NCBI RefSeq assembly: GCF_011075055.1 | Contig: NC_058146.1 | Location: 16,144,079-16,208,078, forward strand | From: Mangifera indica | Lineage: Eukaryota; Streptophyta; Magnoliopsida; Sapindales; Anacardiaceae | Direction: 5' to 3' | DNA length: 64,000 bases | In this document: positions 24,717 to 38,600 of the stretch, piece by piece | How the letters are laid out: every line of letters starts with the position of its first letter | Numbering within the stretch: the stretch's first letter is position 1 | The notes under the pieces: model-generated | What the model saw: the letters and a program-made list of their open reading frames with translations, nothing else | What the model was told of the DNA's origin: nothing | The model's database searches: none | Made by a program: the position numbers and the translations under genes

Positions 24717-27700
24717 AAACTAAAAGATTATTTATTTCTTATATTGAATTAACAAATTGAATAAATTCAAGTTCCAAGAAATGTAAAATTTGTTAATCTC
24801 TAATTTGACCAACTTTAAAACAAATTAAATAAATTCAAATTCCAATGATTACAAATTTAAAGTTGATCAGATTGAATAATACTATTACTAATAATAAATT
24901 TGTGACAAATTTAAGTTTGAAATTTCATTTTATATTGTTAAAAAATAAATCATTTCGACTCATCAAAACTAATATAAATAATAAGTAAACAAACTTGTAT
25001 ATATGAGCTCATTATATGTATGGTCACGCGTCAATCGTAAATAGTGGGTCGTGATACTATGCATCCAACCAACAAAAAAACTCATTTAACCAATGTTAAG
25101 GTATAAGTCATACGTATCAAAATAATATTATTCTTTTGTCTGTATTCATTCATGTATTTATAAGACAAAAATAAATAATAAATGCGGGATACACCTTTAT
25201 AGAATGGGATACATCTTTGCCTCCATCCCTTTCATGTTCATGAGGATTCTTTGTCATTCTCCCATGAGAAAATATTTCTCTACTTTTCTTTCCCCTTCTC
25301 ATCCTTTCTGTATGATTATTATTACATTACCGACACTATGGTAAATAGTAAAAATTTTTCATTAATTATGATAAGACCGTTTACAAGAGAGTGTCACATA
25401 AGAAATAATAAAAACTTGTTGGAAAGTAAAGGGAGGGTCAGTGGTGCAAAAAGTGAAATTGAAGTTGTGAAGAGGTGGCAGGTGGATCATTAAAAAATAT
25501 TATTTTAATAAAATTTATTATAAGTAAATTATAAAAATATTAAAATATAATATCAATAATAATTAAAATTTTTACAAATTATATATAATTATATTTTTAT
25601 ATAATTATAATTATTTATATTAATTTTTATTTATATTTAAAATTTTATTTTATTATTAAATAATAAAAATATGATTAGATTAGTTAGATTATTAACGTGT
25701 CTTAAAAGTCTTAAGTATTTGATTTCTAAACCAATAATAAACAAGATAAAATATTATATTATGTGTTTTATTAATATTAGGTTGAAGCAATTTAATAAAA
25801 GAATTAACCGATAAAAACATTCTAAAAAATAAAAATAATAGATAATTTTAGATCAATTTAAATTAAATTGGATTAACTCTAATATTAAAGAGTCGGTTAG
25901 GATAAAAAAATTTTGATGTAATTATAATTTAAATCAAATTAAAGTTAAAGATTTTTAATATAAAACTTAAACTGATATAATACAAATATGATCTGATAAT
26001 ATAAACGGTCAAATCTAATAAAGTTAACTCTTTTTTACAACTTTGCGACCATGTTTACATGGATGTTGTGTTATTAACTGTAAGGTTGGCTCAAATGTAC
26101 TCAACAAATATGTACGAAATTAAAACGGAATGTAGAGGGGTCATTGAGAACAATAATAAAATATAAGGGCCTCAAATTTACAATAAAATCAATGATTGAT
26201 ACAAATATTGAGGGTTTTATGAACATTTTGCATATACAATATAAAATTTTCCCAAATCCAAGAGGGTGAGCTAAACTTCCTAAGCCCCACCCGCCTACGT
26301 CTATGTCGTTTATAATGTCATTAAGTTGATGTAACGGACAACCTTTTGCTTCGTTCGTGTCTTGTTGTTATCTAAACAGATAAAAAGAGTCATTATATTT
26401 TATTTATAATTTAAAATAATTTGATTATATAATAATATGTTAATTTATTTATATTTTTAAATATGTCTTTTTATATAAAGTATTAATATATTATAACAAT
26501 AATAAAATTATATACCTTTATAATAAGTATTAATTTGTGTATTAAATATAATATATCATTAAGTGAGGAAGAGAGTTTTAATTAGAAATAAAACAACTAA
26601 ACATAAATTAAAGTATAGTTTAACATAAACTTAGACCAACTTAAGCTCAAATTGACTTGAGACAAACTGAACTTGAGTTTATTGAGCTATCTTTAAACTA
26701 GTTTAACCTTGACTTGCTTGAAGAGAATTGAGCTTGAATTGGGCTACAATATTGAATCAATAACCAAAGAAAAATAACCAAAACGATGTTATTTTTATCT
26801 GTATTGATCAAAATAACGTTTTTTTGGGCATTCAAATCAATTTTTTTATGTTTACAAATTTGGCAAATTGAACATCCTTTCAACTCAAGCTCAAGCTTTT
26901 ACTGAACAATATTAACTCCTAAACTTAAACTCAAGCTTGTCTGAACTGAGCTCATTTTCGAGCTTAAACAAATTTAATTCAAATTTAGTTCTAAAAATAA
27001 TTCACAATTACAAAAATAAGCCAAAGGACTATATTCCACCAAAGTTTTAGTTTAATCTCAAAAATATACCTACAATAATTGAAAAACTCAAACTTCTACC
27101 TATGGGCTAAATGTCGTTCAAATTTTCAGTTCGATATAAGGGTAAAATTGTTATTTTATCCATAAACAAAATTTTGAAATTTCATATCATTTTCCCTCTA
27201 GGTTTTATAAACTAAGACTTCTTCTCCATTCTCAAAGTTTGAAAATTTTAGATTTTACCCCCAGTGTTTGTTTCTATTCTCTAGCCACCACCAATCTGGT
27301 CAACAGTCGGTGCTTTTCACCTATCTTTTAGATCCAACCATGAAGGACAACCACCCACTACTATGAAGGACGATGAAATGCTGACTTGATGAATTGAAGA
27401 GGAAGAAGTATCAATGCTTCGAATCAAAGAGGGCCATCACATTTTCCTCCAACATTAGCTTTGTTTTTCATCGATTCACACTACAGAAGCTTCGTATGGG
27501 GCTGATTCGACGGATATTGAAGCCAATGCTGGAGGAAAATGCGATGACCCTCTTCGATTCCTCTTTAATTCGTTGTGTAGAAGCTTTTTCCTCTGTTGTG
27601 GGATATCATCAGTCGTGGCAAAGAGAAGAGAGGACAATGGTGGTCGTCGCTTTCACTGGAGAGTAAAAAACCTTAAAGGTTTGCGGGGGTGAAATGTTAC

Positions 27701-28490
27701 TTTTTCAAAGTTGATATGAGGTGAAATACTACTTTTCAATACTTGAGGGGGGGGGGAATGAAATACAATTATATATTTTTTAATATAAAAGATAAAATAA
27801 CAAATTTATCTTAGTATTAAACTAAAAATTTTAATAACAGTTAATATATGAATAGATATTTGAGTTTTTTAATTATTATGAATGTATTTTTATGATTAAA
27901 TTAAAACTTGAGTAGGAGATAGTCTTGACCTTACATAATAATACATCATTTTTACTATCTAAGTTGATGCTCGTTATGTTATAATTAATATTTCTAGAGA
28001 CAAAGAAGAAATGGTCAAATTATGTTGTGTGGTCACATTTCTTAGAAGATTCTATAAATCTTATGCATGTGACGTGCAACATGCCACAAGCTTTATTTGT
28101 GCTATATTATTAAATTATTAACACGCATAACGCGTTCTCATATATGCACTAATCAAGGCTTAATTAATACTTAATATTTATAATCATGAATTACTAAAAA
28201 AATATCTTGACTTTATCATTTATATATTTTTATTAAATTCATTTTAATTTTAAGAATTGGGAATTGGGTAAGATGAAACTCGAAGAAATAAATTAAAAAA
28301 ATGCTCTTAACTCCTTTAGAAAAATAAGATTTTGGTGATTCGAAATCTATAATCATATTATTTTACACTTCAAAGATATCAATACGAGAGGTATTGAACT
28401 ATCGTGTTTATTTTATTGAGTGAACTGAATTTTTTTTTTTAAATCAAAGAGATTGAATTCTGGAATTTGACCAATGACTTAATCAAAATT
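24717..28490. other. AT-rich intergenic DNA with decayed repeats
   Basis: No supported gene. About 27005-27775 resembles a non-autonomous DNA transposon. It has a poly-G run (ggggggggggg) near its right end, a terminus similar to its left end, and an interior similar to about 63120-63380 (shared cttctaccta/cctctaccca, gtcgttcaaattttcag and caaagtttgaaaa strings). The 90-residue open frame at 27394-27666 inside it shows no recognisable domain. About 26630-26990 holds another GATTTGA/CTCAAGC-rich MITE-like stretch. Confidence 0.4.
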
Positions 28491-31400
28491 TTTAATTTTT
28501 TTATATAATATATCAAATATTTAGTATTTTTTATTAAAAGTATTAAATAAACACAATTAATATTATTTATTTTGAAAGTAATGCCATTATTTTGATATAT
28601 TCAATATAAAAAATAGTGAAATAATTTAATTATTTTAATTAAAAATGTGAAAATTTGGTTATTTTAATAAAAAAAATTTGAAAGTTTAATCTATTCAATA
28701 AAAAAAACAAAGTTTGATTTTTTCTATAAAAAAAAAAATGATAGTTTGACACCTTTAAATACTGTTATCCCTTTAATTTTACAATGTGAGAGAGAAAAAA
28801 CAACTGCAATTTTATAACTCGATTTTGTACTCATATTTTGATTTAGTAACAATTTTTTTTCTGATCGTAGTTTTTTGTTTATTTAGAGTTTTCCATGTAA
28901 ATAAACCCTATGCTATTTTCTGTTTTGTTTTTTTTTTTATATTCCCATAATCATATCAATTTAATAAATAAAAAATAAAATAAAAATATATGTCCTTCTG
29001 TTAGTGTTTACATCCATATTATATTTAAAATCAATAAACTATTTACTAATATTTAAATGTTCACGTCAAATTTTTATTAAAATTTCAAAACAGAGATAAT
29101 GATATTGAAAGATACCAAATTATCACGTTCTATACAAGTACAGTTAGATTGTTATATTATTTTATTTTGAAAGTAATATTATTAATTTGATATTTTTAAT
29201 AAAAATAATAAAAATTTGATGACTTTTGCTTCAAAAATTTGAAATATATAATTATTATGTAACATAAAAACCATAAGAGGAGGTTTTATCGGCCATTGAA
29301 GAGATCGAGCTTCGAGAATAATGGAAAAATGTCTCAATTTTCTATAACGAACCTGGTTCGTAAAAAAATATAAATTAAGAATATTATATATTTAAAATGT
29401 GAGAATAACAAATTAGTTTTGCTGTATAAATCTTATCAAGTAATATTTAATTGGAACGTGCCAAGGAATTACAATTATATAATACATTATTCTAAAGAGT
29501 AAATTAAATTACTTTTTGACCCAAGTTTAGGAAAATCACATTCTCCCCCCTTGACTTTTTTTAATAAGAACTTCACCCAACTCAGATCACCACTTATCTG
29601 AAACTGAACCAAATATATTGAACAGAATAAATCTCGGATGTAATAGCTAACTTTATAATCACTGAAACAAATAAATCAAAAGTTTAATTTTAATATATCG
29701 TTAGAGTAAACTTAATCCTATTGAATCCGAACCACCCATGATAGGTTGACCCAATCTATTGTGATTAAAAAGACAAAATTAACCCTTATAGGTAAAATTG
29801 ATTTTTTCATTTTTGATAATTATTGAAATTAATTGTCACTCTCTCTTTTAATAAAACAAATAGCGTAATTTTTATTTGGGGGAGGAACTCTCTTATGCTC
29901 AACTCACATAAACACTCTCTCCACTATTATTCTCTTCATCAGTAAAATTTTTTTATAAAAAATAAGATAGCAAATTAAGTATGTTATGAATTTTAATAGG
30001 AGTGCATTGGATCATTATTCATTATCAACCTTCTAAATAATTTTTCCAAATATACTTTTCTATAATCCTGAAATTGTTTTAGTTTCCACTTACAAACCCT
30101 TTGATTATTTTATTTTTGTGTATTTTCCATTTTAACCATATAACACTTTTATGTCATTCTGATTATAATTTTTTTCTACCTAAGTTGCAATTTAGATGAC
30201 AATTTATAATTTAAAATTTTAATAGACGAAATCTTGAGATTTCCTCGAACCTCGCATGGAAAATGGCAGTCCACTACTCTATTCAAAATAATAAAGTTGT
30301 CAAAGTTTGTGAAAGAGCATCATGTTTAGAAGGAACCTTCACCAGCAAGCTCAATTTGAATTGGTTTCCCCGAGTTGTTCCCTTAGGTACACTATATTAT
30401 ATATACATCTTTATTTATTTTAACGTATATTCAATCTGATTGGATTGATATTATTTATTTTATTGATGATATTATTTTTTTGTTAACAAACTTTAACGAT
30501 ATCTTTTGTTAGTTTAACTTAATTCGAGTTTTAACTCAAATTAATTATATAAAATTTGAGTAAAACTCAAGGTAATTTACGTTTGAGTTAGAAACGATTC
30601 AAATCTTGTCCTAATTTATTTATTTATTTAGTTTTTAAGCTAACCCTATATAAAAAAAACCAGCCAAAATAATATATTCCATGAGTATGTTATTATGATA
30701 ATATTTATAATTTGTTTAATTGGAAAATATAAATAAAATGAAAGTTTTGAACTTTAGTTAAATTGTGACTTGGTCATGTCAATGCAATGTGGTCGCATGT
30801 TAGTCTAAGAAGAAATATTAAACATCCTCTTATCTATGTTCCATTCTTTGTATTTATACACAAAGAGGTAAAATAATATGTTGAAAACAATTTAAATATG
30901 TCAAATATCAATTCTGTAAATTTTGTAAATATAAATTTGGTGTATCCGACTTATAGTTTGTGATGAAACCCAATCAAATACTGTGTGAGATATTGACGTC
31001 AGTAATTTCCACAATCCCATTTGTAGAGTTACGTAATCCATGGAAGATAGAAAATGTATTTGATTTTAAGTATTTTCGATTCTTAGAGAGAAGTAACTAT
31101 TACTCTGTAAAATGACATTATATCTTGAGAAGACAGTTCAGACATTTAAATAGATATCTAATATCAATAACTCATCTACACCAACTATTCTTAATAGTTA
31201 AAGTAAACCACATTAGGTGTTATGGGTGGACTCAGACTTAAATATATAATTATTATGTAAAATAAAAAATATTAGATTTCCTGATGAGGCTATCCTTTCA
31301 AAATAATTATTATATAAAAACCATGACCGGAGGTTTTACCGGCCAAGAGATGAAGTAAGTAATATTTAATTGGAACGTGATAAGGAATTACAATTATATA

Positions 31401-33440
31401 ATACATTATTCTAAAGAGTAAATTAAATTACTTTTTCACCCAAGATTTAGGAAAATCACATTCTCCCCCCTTGACTATTTTTTTAATAAGAAACTCCACC
31501 TAAATCAAATCATCACTTATTTGAAACTGAACCAAATATATTAAATAAAATAAATTTAAGATTTAATAACTAACTTTATAATCACCGAAACAAATAAATT
31601 AAAAATTTAATTTTAATATATCGTTAGAGTAAAGTTAAACCGTATTGATGATTTAAACCCATGATAGGTTACCTTAATCTATTAAGATTAGAAAGACAAA
31701 ATTAACCGTTATCAGTAAAAGTAATTTTTTTACCTTTGACAGTTATTGAAATTAACTATCACTCTCCCTTTTAATAAAACAAATGACATAACTTTTATTT
31801 GGGAGAGAAACTCTCTTACGCTCAACTCACAAAAACACTCTCTCCACTATCATTCTCTTCATCAGTAAAAAATTTTCATAAAAAATAAGATAATAAATTA
31901 AGTAAAGTATGTTATGAATTCTAATAGGAGTACATTGGATCATTATTTATTATCAGCATTCTAAATAATTTTTCCAAATATACTTTTCTATCATCCTGAA
32001 ATTATTTTAGTTTCCGCTAACAAACCCCTTGATTATTTTATTTTTGTGTATTTTTCAATTTAACCTTATAACGACTTTTATGTCATTCTGATTATAATTT
32101 TTTTCTAATTAAGTCGCAACTTAGATGACAATTTATAATTTAAAATTTTAATAGACGAAATCTTGCGATTTCCTCGAACCTCGCATGGAAAAATAGTAAG
32201 TTGGTGGGAGAGCATCATGTTTAGAAGGAACCTTCACCGGCAAGCTCAATTTGACTTTAAAATTTCAGCATCTATGTAGTGCTCTCCAGGCATTCAATTG
32301 GTTTCTCCGAGTTGTTCGCTTAGGTATTATATTATTATATATACACCTTTATTTATTTAAACGCCATATTCAATCTGATTTGATGATATTATTTTATTTT
32401 ATTGATGTTATTTATTCTTTAAATATTATTTATTTTATTGATGATTTAATGATATTATTTTATTAATATTATAATTTATTTATGTATTTAGTTTTAAAGC
32501 TAACCCGATATATAAAAAAAAAAACCAGTCAAAATAATATATTCCATTATGTTAATTACATGATATCTTAATTTCATAAAAAATGGTAATTTTTTTTTAT
32601 ATAAATATGAGATAAAATATGAAGATAATATTATAAATGTTAAGGAGTGCTAAAAATAAAATTCTATTTTGTACTATTTACATTTGCATGTTTTATAAAT
32701 ATGATAATTAAATTATATATAATATAGTATATAAAAAATCAAAATTTTTATCTCATTTATCATTTATCATATTATATCATTGGATATATTTTTTTAAAAA
32801 TAATGATTAAAAGAATAATAAAAATTTTAATTGTATAATCATCTTAAAAAATCTCATAAATAGCTTTTAAAATCCTGCAATTTTTTAGATCCACTCTTAC
32901 CACACCACCACTTTTATAAAAAAAATTATATCTATTTATATCAATAATATATAATATATTACTTATATCTTATTAATTTTTTATATAAATTAAAAAGCAT
33001 ATAATTTTTTATATATATTATATCATATTTTATAATAAATATAATGTGTCATAGGAAACTATAATAACCATGATCGGGGGTTCATACAAACATTTGGATA
33101 GTGTGAAATATTCAGTGTAATTAATAACAACATAGATTAGAGAAGAATGAGTAATATTAATAATATTATACGTATTTATTTTACACATGTAATTATATAT
33201 ATATTTTCACATATTATTATATAATTAAATATTATTTTATTTTTAATTTAAAATTATTTATTTTATAATAATATATATAAATACGAATATGTCTGTATAT
33301 TTGTAATGATTGACGCCGAAAAACGTGTTGTCATCGCATGGGAAAATCAATCTTAATCCAACGGTTAAGATCATTAAGACTGACATTTAATACTTGTTTA
33401 GGAAGTTGCTTATGTCTGAATTCAAACCTGCTCGGCTGCT
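28490..33440. repeat. Non-coding left part of the segmental duplication (copy 1)
   Basis: Blocks here match copy 2: about 28550-29170 with 46790-47420, about 30420-31230 with 47570-48660, and about 32530-33440 with 48690-49690. The last pair shares a long unambiguous stretch around cttaatccaacggt and acctgctcggctgctggaac. No gene is seen. Within copy 1 there is also a direct duplication (separate entry). Confidence 0.7.
29425..32350 (+). repeat. Spaced direct duplication (~1 kb units, ~1.92 kb apart)
   Basis: Unit 1 is about 29425-30420 and unit 2 about 31350-32345, in the same orientation. Shared landmarks include aattacaattatataataca (29467 and 31386), attctccccccttgact, agaaggaaccttcacc (30330 and 32222) and ggtttc.ccgagttgttc. 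The second unit differs by scattered substitutions and short indels. Unit 1 has no equivalent in copy 2 at 46.8-49.7 kb. Confidence 0.75.
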
Positions 33441-33463
33441 GGAACATAATTCTTGCTTAGAAC

Positions 33464-33890
33464 ATAATTTTTTAATTATTATTTTTCTTTAAAATATTTT
33501 CATAATGAAAAAATTTAATCTTCTTTAAATGGAAAATGTGTGCAAGCGATTGAGATGACTTAACTTTTATAGACTCAATTGAGATGACTTGCTTTTTCTA
33601 ACTATGTCTTTGTGGCTTACCTTACACTTGAGCCAAGACAACTATATTTTATATGCTTTGCTAGCACAAAGAACCGAGTAACTCACATGCCTGACCTTCA
33701 GATAGTGTTACTTGTAATTTTTGTTATACTTGTTACTGTCACTTTTCCTTCAATGTCTATTAACAACATTTTTTTTTTTAAATTTTTAATTATTATTTTT
33801 CTTTAAAATATTTTCATAATGAAAAAAAATTAATCTTCTTTAAACGGAAAATGTGTGCAAACTATTGAAATGACTTAACTTTTATAGACT
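33464..33890 (+). repeat. Short direct duplication (~107-bp units, ~319 bp apart)
   Basis: About 33464-33570 and 33783-33890 both read from tttttaattattatttttc through cttctttaaa.ggaaaatgtg to gacttaacttttatagact. The 210 bp between them has no counterpart in copy 2 and may be an insertion. Confidence 0.7.
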
Positions 33891-35224
33891 TAATTGATCA
33901 GGAATAGGTGCAGTGTAACAAAGATCTGTCTAAGGTCTATGTTATTCGGTCTCTGTTATAGTGTTTATATTGTATCTATTCTTGATTAGTTGATTTTACA
34001 AAAGTAAAGTCGTCCCAATCATTTAAACACCTTTTTTGTTTAAAACATATTAAGTATTTTCATTATTAAAATATTTTAAAGAAAAATAATAACTAACAAA
34101 ATTATAAAAACAAAATAGAAACTAAGTTATTAACAAATATTAATGGAATGGTGGCAATTCTAGGTATAGATAAAATGCAAAAGACACTGTCAGTTGACCA
34201 CACGCATGAGTTATTCGGTTCTTTAGGGTGGATGAGCTTATGAAAAATAGTTGTTCCGGTTCAAGTGTTGGGTAAGTCAAGAAGATGTAGGTAGAGTAAG
34301 TAAGTCCGTTGCGATGCTACCGATAAAAGAAATAGTTTCTTTTAGTTAGATAAGACAATTAATTAGAAAAATAATTTTATATCATTTGAAAATATAAACA
34401 AAATATGATTTGATGGATTGACTTACAATTTATGATCCTCGGTTGTATAATTTGGAATGAAATTTATATTAGTAAATTTAAGTAATTATTTAAAAATTTT
34501 TTAATTAATGTATACATAGGCCGACACAGTTTAAAGCCCGACCCCGACCCTATATTCATAGGGCTGTGTGGCCTTCTGGTTTGTTCAAGCCAACCTGAAC
34601 AGAAGGCCCACAATTGTGTGAGCCTTAGGCCTGACACGACCTCTAGACTTGGTAGGCTATGTCGAACCATTGCACAAAAAAAATAAAATAAATCAAAATT
34701 TTGTATGATAGAGACTTTTCATATTTGTATGTTTGAAGTAGATGGATCGTTTTTATATTGAGGATAAGTTGGAAAGATTTCTGGAGGCCACAAATTTCTA
34801 GTTGATTTATTTATCTACTAATAACAGTACCCACAAAATTCCATGTAAAAGCTGATTTCTAGTCTTTGTGCTCATAAAATTATAAAATATCTTCTTTTTG
34901 AATTAATAAAAAATAATAATAACAATATACTTGTATATAAAATTAATAGTTATATTTACAATGTTGAACATAGACTTTTAAAATCTTGAATTGAATCTTT
35001 TTTGAGTTTAGTTTGAATCGAATCTAAACTTATTTATAACATGCACGTACTTGTCATCCATTTCTCTCTGCAAATAAAAAATATGACTCATATTCAATCA
35101 TTGTTTAGACTATTCCAAATCACTACATGTTAAAATAGTAAAAGATTGGAGCTTTAGGTGGAGGTGCATGTTTTTCAAGGTTGAATAGGTCCTCTAAGGG
35201 TGCAAATATTCACCGAGGTGGGAT
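33891..35224. other. Copy-1 flank downstream of RLK-A
   Basis: No gene. About 33880-34745 matches 53590-54475, and 34752 onward matches 56023 onward. At 34752-34800 there remain the last ~50 bases of the DUF1985 open frame that is longer in copy 2. About 34510-34670 (gccttctggtttgttcaa, cagaaggcccacaattgtg) matches 54240-54400 and looks like the right end of a hAT element. Confidence 0.5.
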
Positions 35225-35430
35225 TGTTAAAATGTGACTCATATTCAAAGAATTGTCTACTTAAAGTTCCATAATCTAAAGAAGTCTAATTGAGTTACAA
35301 TTGTAAGTTTTGATTATTTATGTCACTACTATATAAGAGAAACCCTAATTTATATTATGAATGGTTCAAATTAGATTTTCTTTAATTTAATGATATTAAC
35401 CACTATTTCGTGGAACATATTGTCAAAACA
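35225..35430 (+). mobile_element. Probable LTR remnant of a copia-like element (copy 1)
   Basis: A purine-rich tract (gaggtggga) is followed directly by TGTTAAAATGTGACTC, the usual arrangement of polypurine tract and 3' LTR. The segment contains ctatataagagaaaccc (possible LTR TATA) and ends near tgtcaaaaca. No 5-bp target duplication and no polymerase gene were found. The paralogue at 56493-56698 shows it predates the duplication. Confidence 0.4.
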
Positions 35431-35600
35431 GTAATCTGTTTCTGTGATTGATTTTTGCCATAATTTTCTCTTTTGAGGGCAGAAAAATTTCAATTCATTA
35501 TCTACTAATTAAATGACATAACATAGGCAAAAGACAAGTTTTAGGTTATGTGGCTGATCACCTGGATTAAAACTTTATTTTCAATGAAAATAGAAAGAAA

Positions 35601-38600
35601 TTAACCTAAATTCAAAACCCTTCTGCCTCTTCTTGTTTCGTTTTTTGCAAGTTTGGCTCTGATTTTGGTAAGTCTTGTCACTACTTCTTTCATGATGATC
35701 CTGTCCAGAGGTGTTTCTCTTGTACATTCCATAGCCAAGCTCAAGATAGATGACACACATTCTTCCTTGGCTGAGAAATGTTCATCATCCCTTATAAGCA
35801 AATTTGTGTCCACCACTTGCATCACTGTGCTGTCTAATGATTCACCAACCCACCTCTTTAAGCTCATTTCTTCTGTAAACATTTCATTTGTTGGCTTCTT
35901 CTTTGTAAATGTTTCCATTAGCATGATACCATAGCTGTACACATCTCCTTTTCTAGATATTTTTCCTTCTCTTCCGTATTCTGATCATAGTAATCACATG
36001 CACTTTCATTGCTACATATATAAACAATAAAATATCCAAGTTTTAAAAATAAAAAAAGATCACAAAACATGGAGATATCTAACCATCACCTGTTTTTATT
36101 GAATGAACCGAATTTTATTTTATTTTATTTTTTTAATTGAAGGTAGCGGTGCGTATAATTCGCTTCCAATTGTAAAGCCAAATTGAATTGTTTAAAAATT
36201 ATGGTTTGATTTGAAAATTTTCTCAATTGTTATTTTCAGTTTGGGTTACGGTTTAGACAATTTTCAAATTGAACTAAACTGTAAACCATGTTTTTTTACA
36301 ATACAAATATATATAACTTTATTTGACATAATTTTTCAATAAGCAATCAGGTGTATAATTTATTTTTTTCATATTTATTTTGTCATTTTCTTTATATGTA
36401 TATTGTATATATATTTCATATTTATTTTACATATTTATATTATGTTCTAGAAAACAATAATTTAAATAATTTTATTAAATACTATATATTTAGAAGTCAG
36501 TTATTTTAATAGGTTTAAATCGTAATTTAAATTAGACCAAACCGTATTTTTTTTAGTTTGGTTTGAAACTTAAAATAGTTTGGTTTGATTTAAAAATTTT
36601 TCAAATAGTTTTTTCAGCTTGGTTTGAAAAATCTCTTAAACCGCACCAAATCAAACCGTACACAACCTTTATTGAAGGGATTGAACTTTTGGTTCAATAG
36701 ATTAGTCTAAGAGTTAATAAGTCTATTTAATAGAATAAATAAAGTTCGATCCCTTCAATGCAATCATGTGATAGTTAGATACCAACAAGTCTTGTTATCT
36801 TTAAAAAAAAAAAAAAACTAGAAACAGTTACCTGGTGCCATATAACCAATGGTGGCAAGGGTCTTTGTTTGTGTCATGGAGCTTTCTTCACCTAGGAGCT
36901 TTGCAATGCCAAAATCACTCAAATGTGCAACCATATGTTCGTCTAGTAGGACATTGCTTGGCTTTATGTCACAATGAATTATAGGGACTAAATAGCCAAA
37001 ATGAAGATATTCCAAAGCTTGAGCAACATCGATCATTATATCTAGTCTATGAGAAATGTCCAAAACATTATTCTCAGAAAACAACAATTTCTCCAGGCTC
37101 CCATTGGGCATGTATTCTAGTATCAAAGATTTAAAATCATTATTTGAACAGCTGCTGATGATTTTGATGAGATTTCTATGACGAAGACCTTTCATTACTT
37201 CACATTCAACTTCAAAACTTGTAAGAGCTCCTCCAAAATCCAAGTGGAATACCTTTACTGCGACTTGCATTCCTTCATCTAACCTTCCTTTGTAAACTGA
37301 ACCATAACTTCCCTTGCCAAGCAGGTTGTTTTCATTGAATCCATCTGTTGCTCTCACAAGTTCCAGGTAAGAAATTCTTCTCCATGTTTCTCCTTGATAG
37401 ATATCAACATTGGTAGGTGGCCTTGTTCTCTTTTTCCAGATCAACAAACACATAAGAACCATGATAACAAATGAGACTGCAAAGCTTGTTGGCAAAAGAA
37501 TCGTTAGGAAAACCTTTTTAGTCCTTGATTTTCGATGAGTGCTTTTTTTGCATGGCAAAACTTGCAGTTGAGGAATTCCACACAATGCAAGATTCCCCAT
37601 AAATGACTCAGCCGAGAAATTTCTAAAGGATCCTTCGCTAGGAATTTCACCACTTAGTTGGTTGAAAGATAAATTTAAATATTTCAAGTACAAGAGTGCC
37701 TCCAAAGACTTGGGAATCAATCCAGAAAGGTTGTTTCCAGATAAATCCAAGAATTCCAGGCTTTTCAAGTTCCCAAATGTTTCAGGAATGGAGCCTTGTA
37801 ACCTATTGTATCCTAAGGAGAGAGATTGCAGATTTTCTAGGCTTCCCATAACAATTGGAATCTCTCTTGAAAAAAGATTCCTTGACAGATTTATAGCTAT
37901 GGCAACCTTAAGATTTCCAATGCCTAACGGAAGGGATCCGTTCAGATAATTTGATGACAAATCAAAGTACAAGAGATCCTCAAGGTTCCACAAAGTTGAC
38001 GGTATAGAAAAAGTTAACCTGTTTAAACTTAAAGACAATTTTCTCAACATACTAAGATTGCCAATGCATGCAGGAATGGCTCCATAGAACTTGTTTCCCC
38101 CCAAATTCAACTCATCCAATTCATTTAAATGACAAAAAAATTCTGGGATGAGTCCTTCAAATTTATTATTTTGAAGATACAAACCTTGGAGATTTTGTAA
38201 TCTATCCATGGTAAATGGAACTGGTCCAGTCAATTCATTATCTTGTAATTTTAGTTCTAGCAAGTTTTTCAAGTTTCCGATTTCTTTGGGAATTTTGCCA
38301 CTAATGTTGCAATCATTTATGTTAAAATATTCCAAAGAAATAGAAAGATTCCCTATGGAACCTGGAAGGATGCTATTCAATGGATTTTTGCCAAACCTTA
38401 GAACTCTTAAAATCTTGCAATTTGTTAGACTGGAAAGAAGGCTCAGATCAGAAGTAGATGTGAAGTAATTATCTCCTAAATCTAGTATCTCAAGAAAATT
38501 TAAATTTCCAATAGCACCAGGAATGAAGCCTGAGAATGAGTTAGATGAGATATCTATCATAGAGAGCTTGGACGCATTGGTGATGAAATTAGGAAATGGC

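Noticed and set aside
27394..27666. 90-residue open frame with ATG
   Set aside because: It lies inside a repeat that recurs at 63.1 kb, and no protein family is recognised.
35225..35430. Idea that this is a complete solo LTR
   Set aside because: The tract and TGTT start fit, but no 5-bp target duplication flanks it, so only a remnant is claimed.
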